Shown: positions 10,983-20,849 of the stretch, piece by piece
How the letters are laid out: every line of letters begins with the position of its first letter
How positions within the stretch are numbered: position 1 is the stretch's first letter
From: Anthoceros angustus
Lineage: Eukaryota > Streptophyta > Anthocerotopsida > Anthocerotales > Anthocerotaceae
Assembly (NCBI GenBank): GCA_010909165.1
Contig: MU008182.1
Location: 682,001 to 746,000 of the forward strand
Length of the DNA stretch: 64,000 nt
Direction of reading: 5' to 3'
Notes under the pieces: generated by a model
What the model was told of the DNA's origin: nothing
The model's database searches: none
Seen by the model: the letters and a program-made list of their open reading frames with translations, nothing else
Position numbers and translations under genes: made by a program

Positions 10983-12216
10983 ATGGCGGCGACTACGAGA
11001 AGGTGATATACTTGACGCTGATGCTGCATTGAGATTTTGGTTCGGCGCTCCGTTTAGTTGCATTGGAATGATTTGAGGCTTGGTTGGTTCTTGTAGGTGG
11101 TGGTCCGAGGATACCGTGGCCGTGGTCACAGGTAGCAACAAGGGTATCGGGTTTGAGATTGTGAGGCAGCTTGCCAAACAGGGTATTACAACCGTAATTA
11201 CATGTCGGGATGTGGATCGTGGTGAAGCCGCAGTGGACAGGCTGCGGAAAGAGGGGTTGCTAGTGATGTACCGCCAACTGGATGTGTCTAATCTGGAATC
11301 CGTCCGGCAGTTTGCTCATTGGCTGAGGCAGCAATTTGGTGGCATTGACATCCTGGTGAGATTTAAGCAACGTTCTGGTTTCATCATCTGCGTGAGCAGT
11401 AAAGGGTCTTGCTCATATCTGAAGTTCTGTGTAGCTGTACCAGCACGATCACTCATGTCTCCGAGGTAATCAAGCCTTCCGCACATGACAATTCGCTGAA
11501 AGGTGCTATCACGTTTGTTAACTTGGCTTTTTAAGGGTTTCATCTGCACCGGGCTCCTAGCCTTTTAAGAAAGTGGTATGAGGATTCAGAAAGGCCCTCT
11601 GATTGTTAGTGCAATGTTTGTTATTGGCAGGTGAACAATGCATCGATATTTGGTGCACCGGACTCACCAGATTTGGATAATGCACGAAAGGTCATGCAAA
11701 CAAACTACTATGGTGTGAAGAATGTAACAGAAGCTATTCTGCCTCTTCTGCGACCTTCCAAGTCCGGTGCTCGGATTGTCAACGTCAGTTCCAGGCTTGG
11801 GCAGTTCTCTGTAAGCTGTTTCTCTTCAGTGCTCCTGGCCCCGGTTCTCTATCTTGTTGTAGCTGGCTCTACATCTGTGAAAAGTCCCTTTGTTGGATCA
11901 AGACCTGCTGACTGAAGGTTTTTCTGATGAAAGCAGAATGTCATCAAAGCAAGTGCGAGGCTGACCTTCGATAAGATTGAGACCCTATCGGAGAAGAAGA
12001 TGGAAGAAGTCATGAAAAATTTCTACATCGATGCAAAGCAGCGCAAGAGTGATACATGGGCCACGATGTACCCTCATTACTCTGTTTCTAAAGCCTTTGT
12101 CAACGCTTATACAAGGATGCTGGCCAGGGACCTCGCTGACAGGCCAGCTGGAGCAAGGATCTTTGTAAACAGCTTCTGCCCTGGCTACACACAAACCGAC
12201 ATTACGGCAGGACAAG
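10983..12216 (+). CDS. Short-chain dehydrogenase/reductase, carbonyl reductase-like (four exons; last exon not found)
   Basis: Proposed exons are 10983-11002, 11097-11355, 11631-11810 and 11937-12216, all with GT/AG junctions and compatible phases. Exon 1 encodes MAATTR and splices within an Arg codon to a WWSEDT segment. The protein shows the NADP(H)-binding TGSNKGIG motif, LDVSN, a NNAS variant of the usual NNAG, the serine motif NVSS and the catalytic YSVSK. It ends with CPGYTQTDITAGQG, typical of plant CBR1, salutaridine and menthone reductase relatives. These cytosolic enzymes reduce carbonyls with NADPH; the substrate cannot be inferred. Relatives carry one more short exon with a 'GADTPVWLALLP'-like end, which I cannot find before 13014. 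The gene may be 3' truncated or use an unrecognised exon; reading through instead adds about 77 unrelated residues. Confidence 0.75.
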
Positions 12217-13014
12217 GTATTCACTGGTCCGCTGACCGATTGTTTGATTTAAATCACCGGGTACCGAAAGGATTCGGCAGCTTCGGGGTGCACAGAATTT
12301 TGCTGTTGGTCCGTCTGTCCTTTGCCCCTAGGTTAGCCCTAACTAAAAACAAGAGTGGTGGACAACCACATGTGACGCATTCTGTGGAACCTGTGCGAAA
12401 TTTCAGAGAGGCGACCAGATTTACCAAGCTACTGGAATATGTACTTTGACCTTGTTTATCTGGCAAGGCGGTTTTTGGATCTTGCACTAGGAGAGTGAAG
12501 AATCACCACCCTAATCGAAAGAGCGTGGAAAATCAGAATCTTTTGCCTGAGTGAAGAACATGGAATATATTGCTGGAGGAATCCGGCGGTGAACCCCAGA
12601 CACTGGATATTGACACAACGTGGTACACTTGGGAATCCTTGTGATCACAGCATTGTGCACATGGTGGATAATACCGACAGTGTGAGGGTCAAGGGCATAA
12701 TGCCCACTAGTCTAGTGCCCCGTCGTGCCTGCCTGCTACAATGCAAGGACGCCATGCTGTTTGAGGACTTTGCATTTGCAGCAAGCGAGCCAGGAATTTG
12801 TGTCATCTCATTTGAGCACATGGCATCGAAATAAAAATGTTGTGAAATGTTACATGGGAGGACTGTCCATCCCCAAACAAGGAGCAGACCAGCAACCGAC
12901 AATTTTGCTCAGGAGTGCCCAGGAATTCGCTCTACTGCCTACTGTCTACATAGCCATTGCCTGCCTGCCTGCTGATAAGCAAAATTGTGGTGCTGGCAGC
13001 ACCCGGAGCCAAAG
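12217..13014. other. Region between convergent SDR and GRAS genes
   Basis: It should hold the 3' end of the SDR gene and the 3' untranslated region of the minus-strand GRAS gene. An AATAAA occurs near 12830 on the plus strand and could be a poly(A) signal. No missing SDR exon is recognisable. Confidence 0.35.
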
Positions 13015-16000
13015 CTACGTTCGCCCCCGACAGGCCCAGGCCGAAGCAGTGAGCAGTTGCCTATCCTGCCATGCCAAAGAAACCAAGCCACCCTCCTCCG
13101 ACATCTTGTATCCTTCACAAGGACACAGTTGCAGCAACAGCTTGGCCTGCGTGACATTGTGAGAACTCAAAGGCAGCTGCACAAATCCCGCCGCCTTCAT
13201 CCTCTGCTGCCACACCTGCGCGGTCTCGTGCCTGGCCACCCGCTCCGCCCCCTCGCACGCCACGATGTTCTTGATCTGGGTGGCAAAATGCACCTGCTCG
13301 ATCTTCACCCTGTCCTCGCTCTGCTGCGGCAACGACGCGTCCAGGGAGTCGAATATGGCCGCGTAGTAGTGCAGAGCCTCCACGAACCGCGCCAGGAAGG
13401 TGGGCGCGTTGTGGCTCGCCTCCTGCTCCACCAGCGTCACCACCTTGGGCCCCAGCCGAGCCACGGTGCTGCGCAGAAAGCCCTGCAGCCTGGCCGGGTA
13501 GTAGTGCTCGTCGGATCTGGTGGGCGATTGCTTGGAAAAGCCTTCTTCATCAGGCTGGTACAGGAGAGTGTGGAGCTTGAACACGGAGTTGAGAGCTATG
13601 GCTTCCCCCGGCCTGGGGCAGATGCAGTCGGGTGTGACATGCTCCAAGTCCCTTGCCACAGCGTCGAATTCGAACGCCATGTCGAAGGAGGCAGCAAAGC
13701 TGGCTAACCTCTGCCCTGTGTCTCGAAGAATCCCTTCCTCCCCAACACCCGTAATCCTCAGCAGCCTCGGAGGCCCTCCCGGGCGGGTGGCCAGGGACTG
13801 GATCAGAGACGGCCACTGGAATCCCTGCATGATGTCCAGGTCCACCACGTGCACCAGCTCCTCCCCGTCCATGGCCTCCAGGATGGCCTGGTTGGCTGTG
13901 AAGTGCGCGAACTGGAAGTACGGCGACACCTTGTAGAGGGCAGTGAAGGCCAGGAGACTCTCCCGCACAGACGGCTGGTGCATCAGGGTGGCGTACACCG
14001 GGGACGCCTTCCCCACCACCCTGGCCGCCAGGCCTTCCGCGAAGTAGGCAGCGATCCTCTGCATGGAGTCCCCGTACAGGGACGCGCCCTGGTAGAGCTG
14101 GCCCAGGATGTCGGCTGCGAGGGAGGAATCGTCCCTGGCCGCGGCCTCCGCGCACTGCAGCAGCAGGTGCACCAGGCTCAGCCCCTGCGCCTCCATCCCC
14201 GCCGGCGGATTCTCGAACAACGCCGCCGTGGATTGCAGGCTCAGCTTCAGCCTGGCGTGCTCCGATTTCTTCACCTCCTCCTCGGATTGGGCCGGGGTGG
14301 CCCGGGCCCGGAAGGCCGCCGCCATGTGCTGCGCCTGCGCCCGGTGGAGCTCCCGGGTGATGGTGCACCCCCCCAGCGGCCTCGGCGCGTCCCACGCCTG
14401 CCGCCCATCATCCAGGCTGTCGTGCACGGTAGAGTTGCTCACCTGCGAGCTGGAAAGATGCGCATCCCGGGCCCGAGAGTGGAACAAGCTCTTGCTCCTG
14501 GCTGGGCTGGTGATGGCCACCTCCGCTTGCGCCATGGACGCCAGCTCCGGATCCTCCCTCGGGGCGGCATGCCCCTCGCTCGTGCACGGCGTGTTGCAGA
14601 GCCCGCTGTGGTCCGACGCCAGGCTCAAACCTAGCACCGGAGGTCCTGGAGCAGACCATCCCCCTGACGAGCTCGCGGCTTCCTGGCTCCCCGATTGCTG
14701 CTGCTGCCCCTTCCGGGGCAGCCCGGATGCCACCCGCTTGCACACCTCAATGTGGCTGTTGATGGGCACCAGCTCGTGGCTGCTCACGTTGAGATCCACG
14801 AAAATGTTGACAGATTTGCGGGGCACGGAGTCCTGGGCCGATTTGGGGGAGAGCCGGGCAGTCTTGGCCGGCTTGGGAGAGCACTGTTCATCACCGTCTT
14901 CTTCGTCTTCTGCTTGTCGTTGTTGATGGTGTTGTTGTTGATGGTGCTGCTGTTGTCGGGGAGGGCTGAGGCTGAGGGCGTCTCCTGCGAGATCGGCCTG
15001 CTCCTCGTCCGCAGTGACGCTCACTTTGGAGACTGTGGCGAGGAAGGGGCGCTTCTTGGGGGGGAAGGCGGAGGCAGGCACGGGAGCAGGAGCAGGAGCA
15101 GGCGCTACGGCTGCTGGATGTTCCGGGCTGCCCACAACGGAACAGGCTTGATCCTGGTCGTGCTCCCCGGCGTCCTGCAATTGGGAGCCGCAATTGGCAT
15201 CCTCGCTTGCGCTACCGCTGGCACTGGCGCTGGCGCTGAAGCTGGCAGCCGCCTTGTTGGCAGAAGCCGGAACGGTGTTGAAGGCGGATTTGTGGCCGCC
15301 CAGCGTGATGGCCTTGTGCTCTCTGGGCCTGTTGCCGAAGGGGAGAGGCGGGTGCGAGTCCCGCCAATCCGAGGCCCACGCCCGATTGGAGGCCACCGCG
15401 CGGTGCACCTTGTCCACCAGCGCGTTCCAGGCCTGCGGCGCGGCACCCTGGAGGAGTTCAGTGCTGGCCGTGGTGGCCAGGAAGGCGCGGTCTCCCGGCT
15501 GCGAGCTCTGCAGCACAATGCTCTCGCTGCTGGATCGGCTGGCCAGGCCGCACTCCGCGTCCGCCCCGCCCTCCGTGCCGCTCATGGACTCCCCCACGTG
15601 CGCCTCCGAGGACATGGGAGGAAAATTGCTCCCTGCTCCCCCGCCGCCGCCACCGCCGCCGCCGCTGGTCCTGCTGCTGTGCCGGCGGCGCGCGGAGGAG
15701 GAGGCGTGGGTTTTCCCCCTTCCCGCCGCCTCCCAGGCGCAGTCAGCCTCCATGGCCCCCCCGTCGTCACTGTCCCTGTCCCTGTCCCTGCTGTCGGAAT
15801 CCGTGAACGTGCAGGAGCTGGTGGCCGTGGTGGCCAGGGACTGCGCCGGCCGCAGCTCCAGGCGGAAGGAGTCCGATCGGGGCAGGGAATTGAGGGACGC
15901 TGTCGGGCCGCACATGATGCGATCGCGCAGATGCAGCGGGGCGGGATCCGCGACGCACGCAGGTGGCATCACTACCGCCCACCAAACGCAAGGGCAAGGC

Positions 16001-16098
16001 AGGGCCAGGCAGGGCCAGGCAGACGGGGGAACTGGGACAGGGACAGACCCTTCACAGACACAGGAGCAAAAGCCGAGGGAAGCAAAGGAGACTCGCAA
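13015..16098 (-). CDS. GRAS-family transcription regulator (intronless)
   Basis: A single open frame of 1027 codons. The GRAS domain occupies roughly residues 637-1022: leucine heptad region LVHLLLQCAEAA, VHIID-type core VHVVDLDIMQGFQWPSLIQ, a second heptad region, the stretch VVTLVEQEASHNAP with LHYYAAIFDSLD, and a C-terminal SAW motif (LVSLAWQDRQLL..SAW). GRAS proteins act in the nucleus as transcriptional co-regulators. The long N-terminal half is low-complexity, with a polyglycine run and a His/Gln-rich segment, and has no DELLA or VHYNP motif. Features near DELLA, SCL28 and LAS types are mixed, so no subfamily is assigned. The first 60 codons derive from repetitive GC-rich DNA; the Met at 15915 (MCGPTASLNS, 966 residues) or 15969 is a more likely start than 16098. 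Codon use is very GC-rich. Confidence 0.9.
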   Translation of the reverse strand: MRVSFASLGFCSCVCEGSVPVPVPPSAWPCLALPCPCVWWAVVMPPACVADPAPLHLRDRIMCGPTASLNSLPRSDSFRLELRPAQSLATTATSSCTFTDSDSRDRDRDSDDGGAMEADCAWEAAGRGKTHASSSARRRHSSRTSGGGGGGGGGAGSNFPPMSSEAHVGESMSGTEGGADAECGLASRSSSESIVLQSSQPGDRAFLATTASTELLQGAAPQAWNALVDKVHRAVASNRAWASDWRDSHPPLPFGNRPREHKAITLGGHKSAFNTVPASANKAAASFSASASASGSASEDANCGSQLQDAGEHDQDQACSVVGSPEHPAAVAPAPAPAPVPASAFPPKKRPFLATVSKVSVTADEEQADLAGDALSLSPPRQQQHHQQQHHQQRQAEDEEDGDEQCSPKPAKTARLSPKSAQDSVPRKSVNIFVDLNVSSHELVPINSHIEVCKRVASGLPRKGQQQQSGSQEAASSSGGWSAPGPPVLGLSLASDHSGLCNTPCTSEGHAAPREDPELASMAQAEVAITSPARSKSLFHSRARDAHLSSSQVSNSTVHDSLDDGRQAWDAPRPLGGCTITRELHRAQAQHMAAAFRARATPAQSEEEVKKSEHARLKLSLQSTAALFENPPAGMEAQGLSLVHLLLQCAEAAARDDSSLAADILGQLYQGASLYGDSMQRIAAYFAEGLAARVVGKASPVYATLMHQPSVRESLLAFTALYKVSPYFQFAHFTANQAILEAMDGEELVHVVDLDIMQGFQWPSLIQSLATRPGGPPRLLRITGVGEEGILRDTGQRLASFAASFDMAFEFDAVARDLEHVTPDCICPRPGEAIALNSVFKLHTLLYQPDEEGFSKQSPTRSDEHYYPARLQGFLRSTVARLGPKVVTLVEQEASHNAPTFLARFVEALHYYAAIFDSLDASLPQQSEDRVKIEQVHFATQIKNIVACEGAERVARHETAQVWQQRMKAAGFVQLPLSSHNVTQAKLLLQLCPCEGYKMSEEGGLVSLAWQDRQLLTASAWACRGRT

Positions 16099-16416
16099 GC
16101 AAAGGAAAGCGAAGGAGGAGCGAGAGGGACAAGAGAAGAGGAAGAGGAAGAGGAAGTGGAAGTGGAAGTGGAAGAGGGTGAGTGCGTGCGCACAGGCAGC
16201 AGAGGAGGGAAGAAGGAAGAAGAAGCAGTAGACTGAGAGTAGAAAGGCTATCTATCCCCGACGAATGATTGACTGATTGCCCTTGCCATTGCCCTGGCCA
16301 CAGACACAACTGAAGCAACAGGAACAGCAACAGCACCTTGTCGAGAGGAGAGAGAGAAAAAGGAGCACAGAGCAGACGAAAGCAAAGCACAAGCGTTGCC
16401 TGCACCTTTCTTTGTT

Positions 16417-16443
16417 TCCTTCCTTCCTTCCTTCCTTCCTTCC
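16417..16443. repeat. TTCC/CTTC microsatellite
   Basis: About six perfect tetranucleotide repeats in the leader region upstream of the GRAS gene. Confidence 0.8.
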
Positions 16444-16769
16444 GCTCCCCCTCCACCTAGCTTTCTCTCTATCTATGTCTTGCCACCCATGTACAGTACG
16501 TGGAGTGTAAGGGAACATGGTAGGAGGGGCAGAGGGAAGGGCAGGCGTTGTGCGTTCGGATTCTCTTGGCAGTTGGCAGCTGCCAAACATGGCTTGTCAT
16601 CCAAGCTCTGCTCGGCTGGCCTTTACTCCGCCATAATAGCTGCTGCCGCCCGGACCCCGGCTCCTCCCTTTCCCGCAGGACATGTGCCCACATCTCCTGG
16701 CCTCTACCACCACCTGCCTCCTTATACTCCTCCACTACGCTCCTACTGTATCTGTGACACCAGCAGCAC

Positions 16770-16825
16770 GGTCCATGGCCCATGGCCCATGGCCCATGGC
16801 CCAGGTCCAGGTCCAGGTCCGTGCC
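16770..16825. repeat. ATGGCCC and CCAGGT short tandem repeats
   Basis: Four 7-bp ATGGCCC units are followed directly by three CCAGGT units. Confidence 0.8.
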
Positions 16826-17054
16826 CGGGTGTGGATGATGCCCGAGATTCGTGTAATGTGCCGCAGTCCGCCCGCCGCATTGTTGCGCGCGACGGACTCG
16901 GACTAGGACTCGGACTCGGACTCCAAAAATGTCCCTAGAATGCGCAGCTGCTCTTCTGTGTGCGCACGTTTGGCGTCAAACTGACTCTTGGTTGCTGCAA
17001 TCGGTGACGATGGGGCGGGTCCGGTCGTCGAGCCTGGGTGGGCGGAACTGCCAA

Positions 17055-17095
17055 CTGCCCACTCCCCACTCCCCACTCCCCACTCCCCACTGCCC
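17055..17095. repeat. CCCACTC heptamer repeat
   Basis: Five to six near-perfect 7-bp units. Confidence 0.8.
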
Positions 17096-19212
17096 ATGCC
17101 CACTGCCGGGCTGGCCGAATCGCCCAATCCGGCTGGCCAGCATTATTAGGTCACACCGCCACACACACACATAACACCCACGCTTTGGGTACCGTTGCCT
17201 GGTTGCCAGAGGAGGAGGAGGATATTCACATCACTCTGGACGTCACGTTCCGGTAGGTATTATTCTTCGCGCTTGCTGCTGCTGCTGCTGCCGCTTCACT
17301 GGAGTCTGGCAGAATCAGCAGCGAACGCGTCGCCCGTCCGGGAGTCCGGGAGTCCGGGACCCGGGCCCCGGCCCTTCCATCTTTGTTTCACACTGTGACC
17401 GACACAGTCTGTTCGCACCGGCACCGGCAGAGACGCCGGGCGGCCATTGGGCGGCCGCCGCGTCAAAAGAAGCATCCCATGATCACCCACTCCTGTCACT
17501 CCCCAGCATCTCTATCCACTATGTGTGCCCTGTCCTTAACCCACACTGCCGAGCCAGAGCATATCCGGCTCCTGTTGCACCCGCTGTTGAGGAATCCAGG
17601 GAATCCAGTTCCACTTCTCTCCTCCTGCCCAGAACCACCACCAGCAGCCAGCCGCGGCATCGCCACGGCCCGTCCGTGAGTACATAGTACAAGCCCCGCT
17701 TCTAGAACCCTCCACCCCACCCCCAGACGTGGTACCATCACCCCAGGTGGTGGAATTCTCCAAACACCTCTTCAACACCGCACCTCACAACCCTAACCCT
17801 ACCCCAGCTCTTCAACACCGCACCTCACAACCCTACCGCTGTGCGTGCAGTCGGGTAGGGTATGTTTCTGTATGTATGTACGCATGACGTAGGCCATGCA
17901 GACCCCATGAAAGGGAGCTACATGACAACGATGAAGGGTGCCGTGCACACTGCCGCCTCCTTGCCCAAAGGATGGGCTCCCAAGTCCAGAGCCACAGCCG
18001 AGCCGCGTTTCTCGCCAGGGTGGTGCGCCACGGCTGGCGTTCGCCGCGCTCAAGGCTTGGCCAACCCTTTTCGCTCCATGTGGTACCCACTTTCCGCAAC
18101 ATGTCTTTGCCGACGCATTACTCCAACATTAGGCAGCGCATTAGGCACTGGGCCTGCTGCACGCACCACATCTCCACACTGATTTGCTTTGGCGTATTCG
18201 TCGGAGATAGCTCTGGCCGGTCAAGCTCCGGCGCCTCGGGCTTGGCTGCTTGGCTTGAAGTTTGGGAACGCTCTTCCACTCGCTCTGCGTACCTGCCTTG
18301 CCTTGTGCGCATTTGCATTTGGCCAACCTCCCGCTTTTGCGTTTTCCCAAGGGCAGCCACGTCCCCGGATGTATTCCGTCATTTCTAGAAACCTTTTTCC
18401 TTCCAAGTCAACCTATCTGTCCAATAATGTGTGCAAGTACTTATTTTCGAACACTGCGCTTCCCAATCTTAGACTTTGTCAAAGCAAGAAAAGAAATATG
18501 CTTTTATATAGATATTCGTAGAAAATTCAACCTCTAATATTAGCCATTTCTTTTTATTCCAAGCGATTTGGTATCTTTTATAAATACTACGTCACTGTAC
18601 TATAATAATTTCACATTCTTATTCCCATCCACCCTTTTTTCTTGATGCCAAAATTGTAGAGAAAAAATCAAAGATGCCAAAGTATACAATAAAAAATAGA
18701 CAGCATTTGGCTAACTATGTTTTATTTGCACACGTTAGAATGGAATCCCAACGTTTTTCTATCCTTGTGGCTCACCAATAATGAGCTTTATTGATGTTGA
18801 AAGAATCATGTAAATATTTTCTCATCTTTTCGTTAATTTCATGTAAAGTATGAACGTATCTATATATCCATATAAAGTGCTCCCATCTTAACATGGGAAG
18901 GTTGCACCAATTGGAATTTTATTGAATTAATATTTTTTATTAAAAACTGTTTATCACTATAAAGTTCAGATATACCTAGTACAAAAAAGGAAAAATTCAA
19001 GGGGACTTTTTATCCCATTATAAAAAAGATGAGAATGGTGCGCCAAAGTGTATACTTGTGAAGCACGTCTATAGTGAACCAAAAACTAAATAGACTAACT
19101 TTATGATATGAAGACCAAAAGCCACTTCTAGTATAAAAAAAGTCTACAGCATGTTAGTGACAACCCATGGTAACGGATAACTTCTATCCAAATTCTTCTC
19201 CAAAGAAAGTAA

Positions 19213-19404
19213 AGAGCCCATTGTATCCTACCAGATAGGCTCCTTACAAAGAATAGGCTCCTTAATAGCTTATTCTTCTAGATCATTAGTGCTTTTATTT
19301 TTTTTCAAGGAGCCTATTGTATCCTACCAGATAGGCTCCTTACAAAGAATAGGCTCCTTAATAGCTTATTCTTCTAGACCATTAGTGCTATTATTTTTTT
19401 TCAC
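19213..19404. repeat. 96-bp direct tandem duplication
   Basis: The unit contains TTGTATCCTACCAGATAGGC and ends in a T run. Copies start near 19213 and 19309 with very few differences. Confidence 0.85.
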
Positions 19405-19509
19405 AACATTACTTGGAGGGTTTTATTTCAAATAAATAATAGCTATAACAGTTACACCAACATACTAGAGACAATTAGCTGAGGATAGCAACCCCAATAA
19501 GTAGTAGCT

Positions 19510-19675
19510 GCTAAACCAAGGCCATATAACACAATCTAGCACCGCCCAAAAGCACGATGCACGATGAGCAATGAAGGCCATAGGACACAGTTTAGCACCG
19601 CCCATAAGGATGACGGAGCGACCAAGGCCATAGGACACAATCTAGCACCCCCAAAAGGATGGTGCAAAGCGAGCA
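19510..19675. repeat. Three degenerate ~57-bp repeats
   Basis: Each unit carries AAGGCCATA, then ACACA and TAGCACC, followed by a diverged 20-30 bp tail. Confidence 0.7.
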
Positions 19676-20104
19676 AGAAAAGTTGACCATAAAACTAACT
19701 TCTGAAGATGGGGAGCTCACATAACCCATGGGTTGCCACATGGCATACCTCGTGAAACAAAGCCCATAATTGAAAGGACAATAATTTCCTTTATGAGAAG
19801 GAAGAAAATAGTAAAAGAACACACGTGGCATCTCTCAAAAAGGTGAGAGTGATATCATTCAGGACAATAATTTGCATCATGATAAGGAAGAAAATAGTAA
19901 AACTCACATGTATACTACATGATAGCTACTGTATATATACATGCATGGTAGCTACCATAAAAACAACATATATTTGATATGGTAGCAGCCAAATTTGATA
20001 CAAATTCCAGCATGTTGGTCGCATAGTTTCAAAATAGTTGTTTATAATTCCAAAAGATGAAGGTTCTAAAACTAAGAAAGAAAGAAAAAAAGATGTAAAA
20101 CTAC

Positions 20105-20598
20105 ATCTGGTCCACCCTCCGCCCCTTATTGGGACTGGTTCGGAGTGCCTTTAGAGGTCCCATTACATTTTTCTATTTAGAAAATATTATAACATTATAA
20201 ATGTTAAAAAACAAAAAATACCCATAAAAAGGAAATTTAAATTTTGATTGATAGGTTTCACCAAAAATAACTTTTACCACTTCTCTACTTAGTTGCTTGA
20301 AAGCTAGCACTCTCTCCAAGCAGCATTAAAAAACCTGTACCTATCATAAAGGAAAAAGCTTAGCTTAGGAGTCTTCAATCACACCTAAACTATTGTGCTT
20401 TGAAGTAATAATTTTTTATTTTTTATTTTTTAGTAAAAAATTAAAAATCCCATTTAGGAAGGTGAAACTAACATGAATGTATGTTTCAAAAGGTTTCAAT
20501 TACCATTTAGAGAAAAGTCCCATTTTTTACACTGTAAACTAAAGCGAGCAGGATGGGAGGTCCCATTTATAGAGTTCCCAATTACAGGGGGGCGACTG
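20105..20598. mobile_element. MITE copy 1 (TA-flanked, Tc1/mariner-pogo-like ends)
   Basis: It shares nearly its whole length with the copy at 52113-52653. The right end is intact (ACTG followed by TA at 20599). The left end is degraded, reading CTGGTCC where copy 2 has CAGTCC. The interior is AT-rich and non-coding, with repeated subterminal motifs around GGTCCCATT. Confidence 0.75.
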
Positions 20599-20849
20599 TA
20601 TACACAATATGGTAGGTGTCCTATATATAGCTGCATATTGATCGCATGGTCATAAATAATTGTAAGCGATTCTAAAAGAGGAAGGTTGTAAAAATCCCAT
20701 GTCCACGAAAAGGTAGCTGCCCTATAGGTAGCCACATGTTGCTCGCAAGTTTACAAATAGTTGTAAACGATTCCTAAACAAGAAGGTTCCATAGTAATAA
20801 AATTGCGATACTTGCTTTCAATTTCAGTTTCAGCTATCACAAAGAGATT

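Larger units (their letters stand above)
16099..18500. other. Upstream region of the GRAS gene with low-complexity tracts
   Basis: No coding gene is supported. A purine-rich tract (about 16120-16215), a CTTC tract, ATGGCCC and CCAGGT repeats (about 16770-16825), a GGACTC tract (about 16890-16922) and a CCCACTC tract (about 17055-17095) are present. This is the likely promoter and 5' leader region of the minus-strand GRAS gene, but no individual regulatory site is convincing. Confidence 0.45.
18501..20104. other. AT-rich intergenic DNA with short direct duplications
   Basis: No gene recognised. It includes the 96-bp direct duplication at 19213-19404, a ~57-bp unit repeated three times (about 19510-19675) and 'GGTAGC' type dispersed repeats (19930-20060) also seen near 20650, 23020 and 27020. 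Confidence 0.45.

Noticed and set aside
14695-16236. 513-codon plus-strand frame opposite GRAS gene 1 (also 15194-16231, 13849-14634 and others)
   Set aside because: Antisense shadow of a GC-rich coding sequence with G/C third positions. The amino-acid composition is extreme and no domain is seen, whereas the minus strand encodes a clear GRAS domain.
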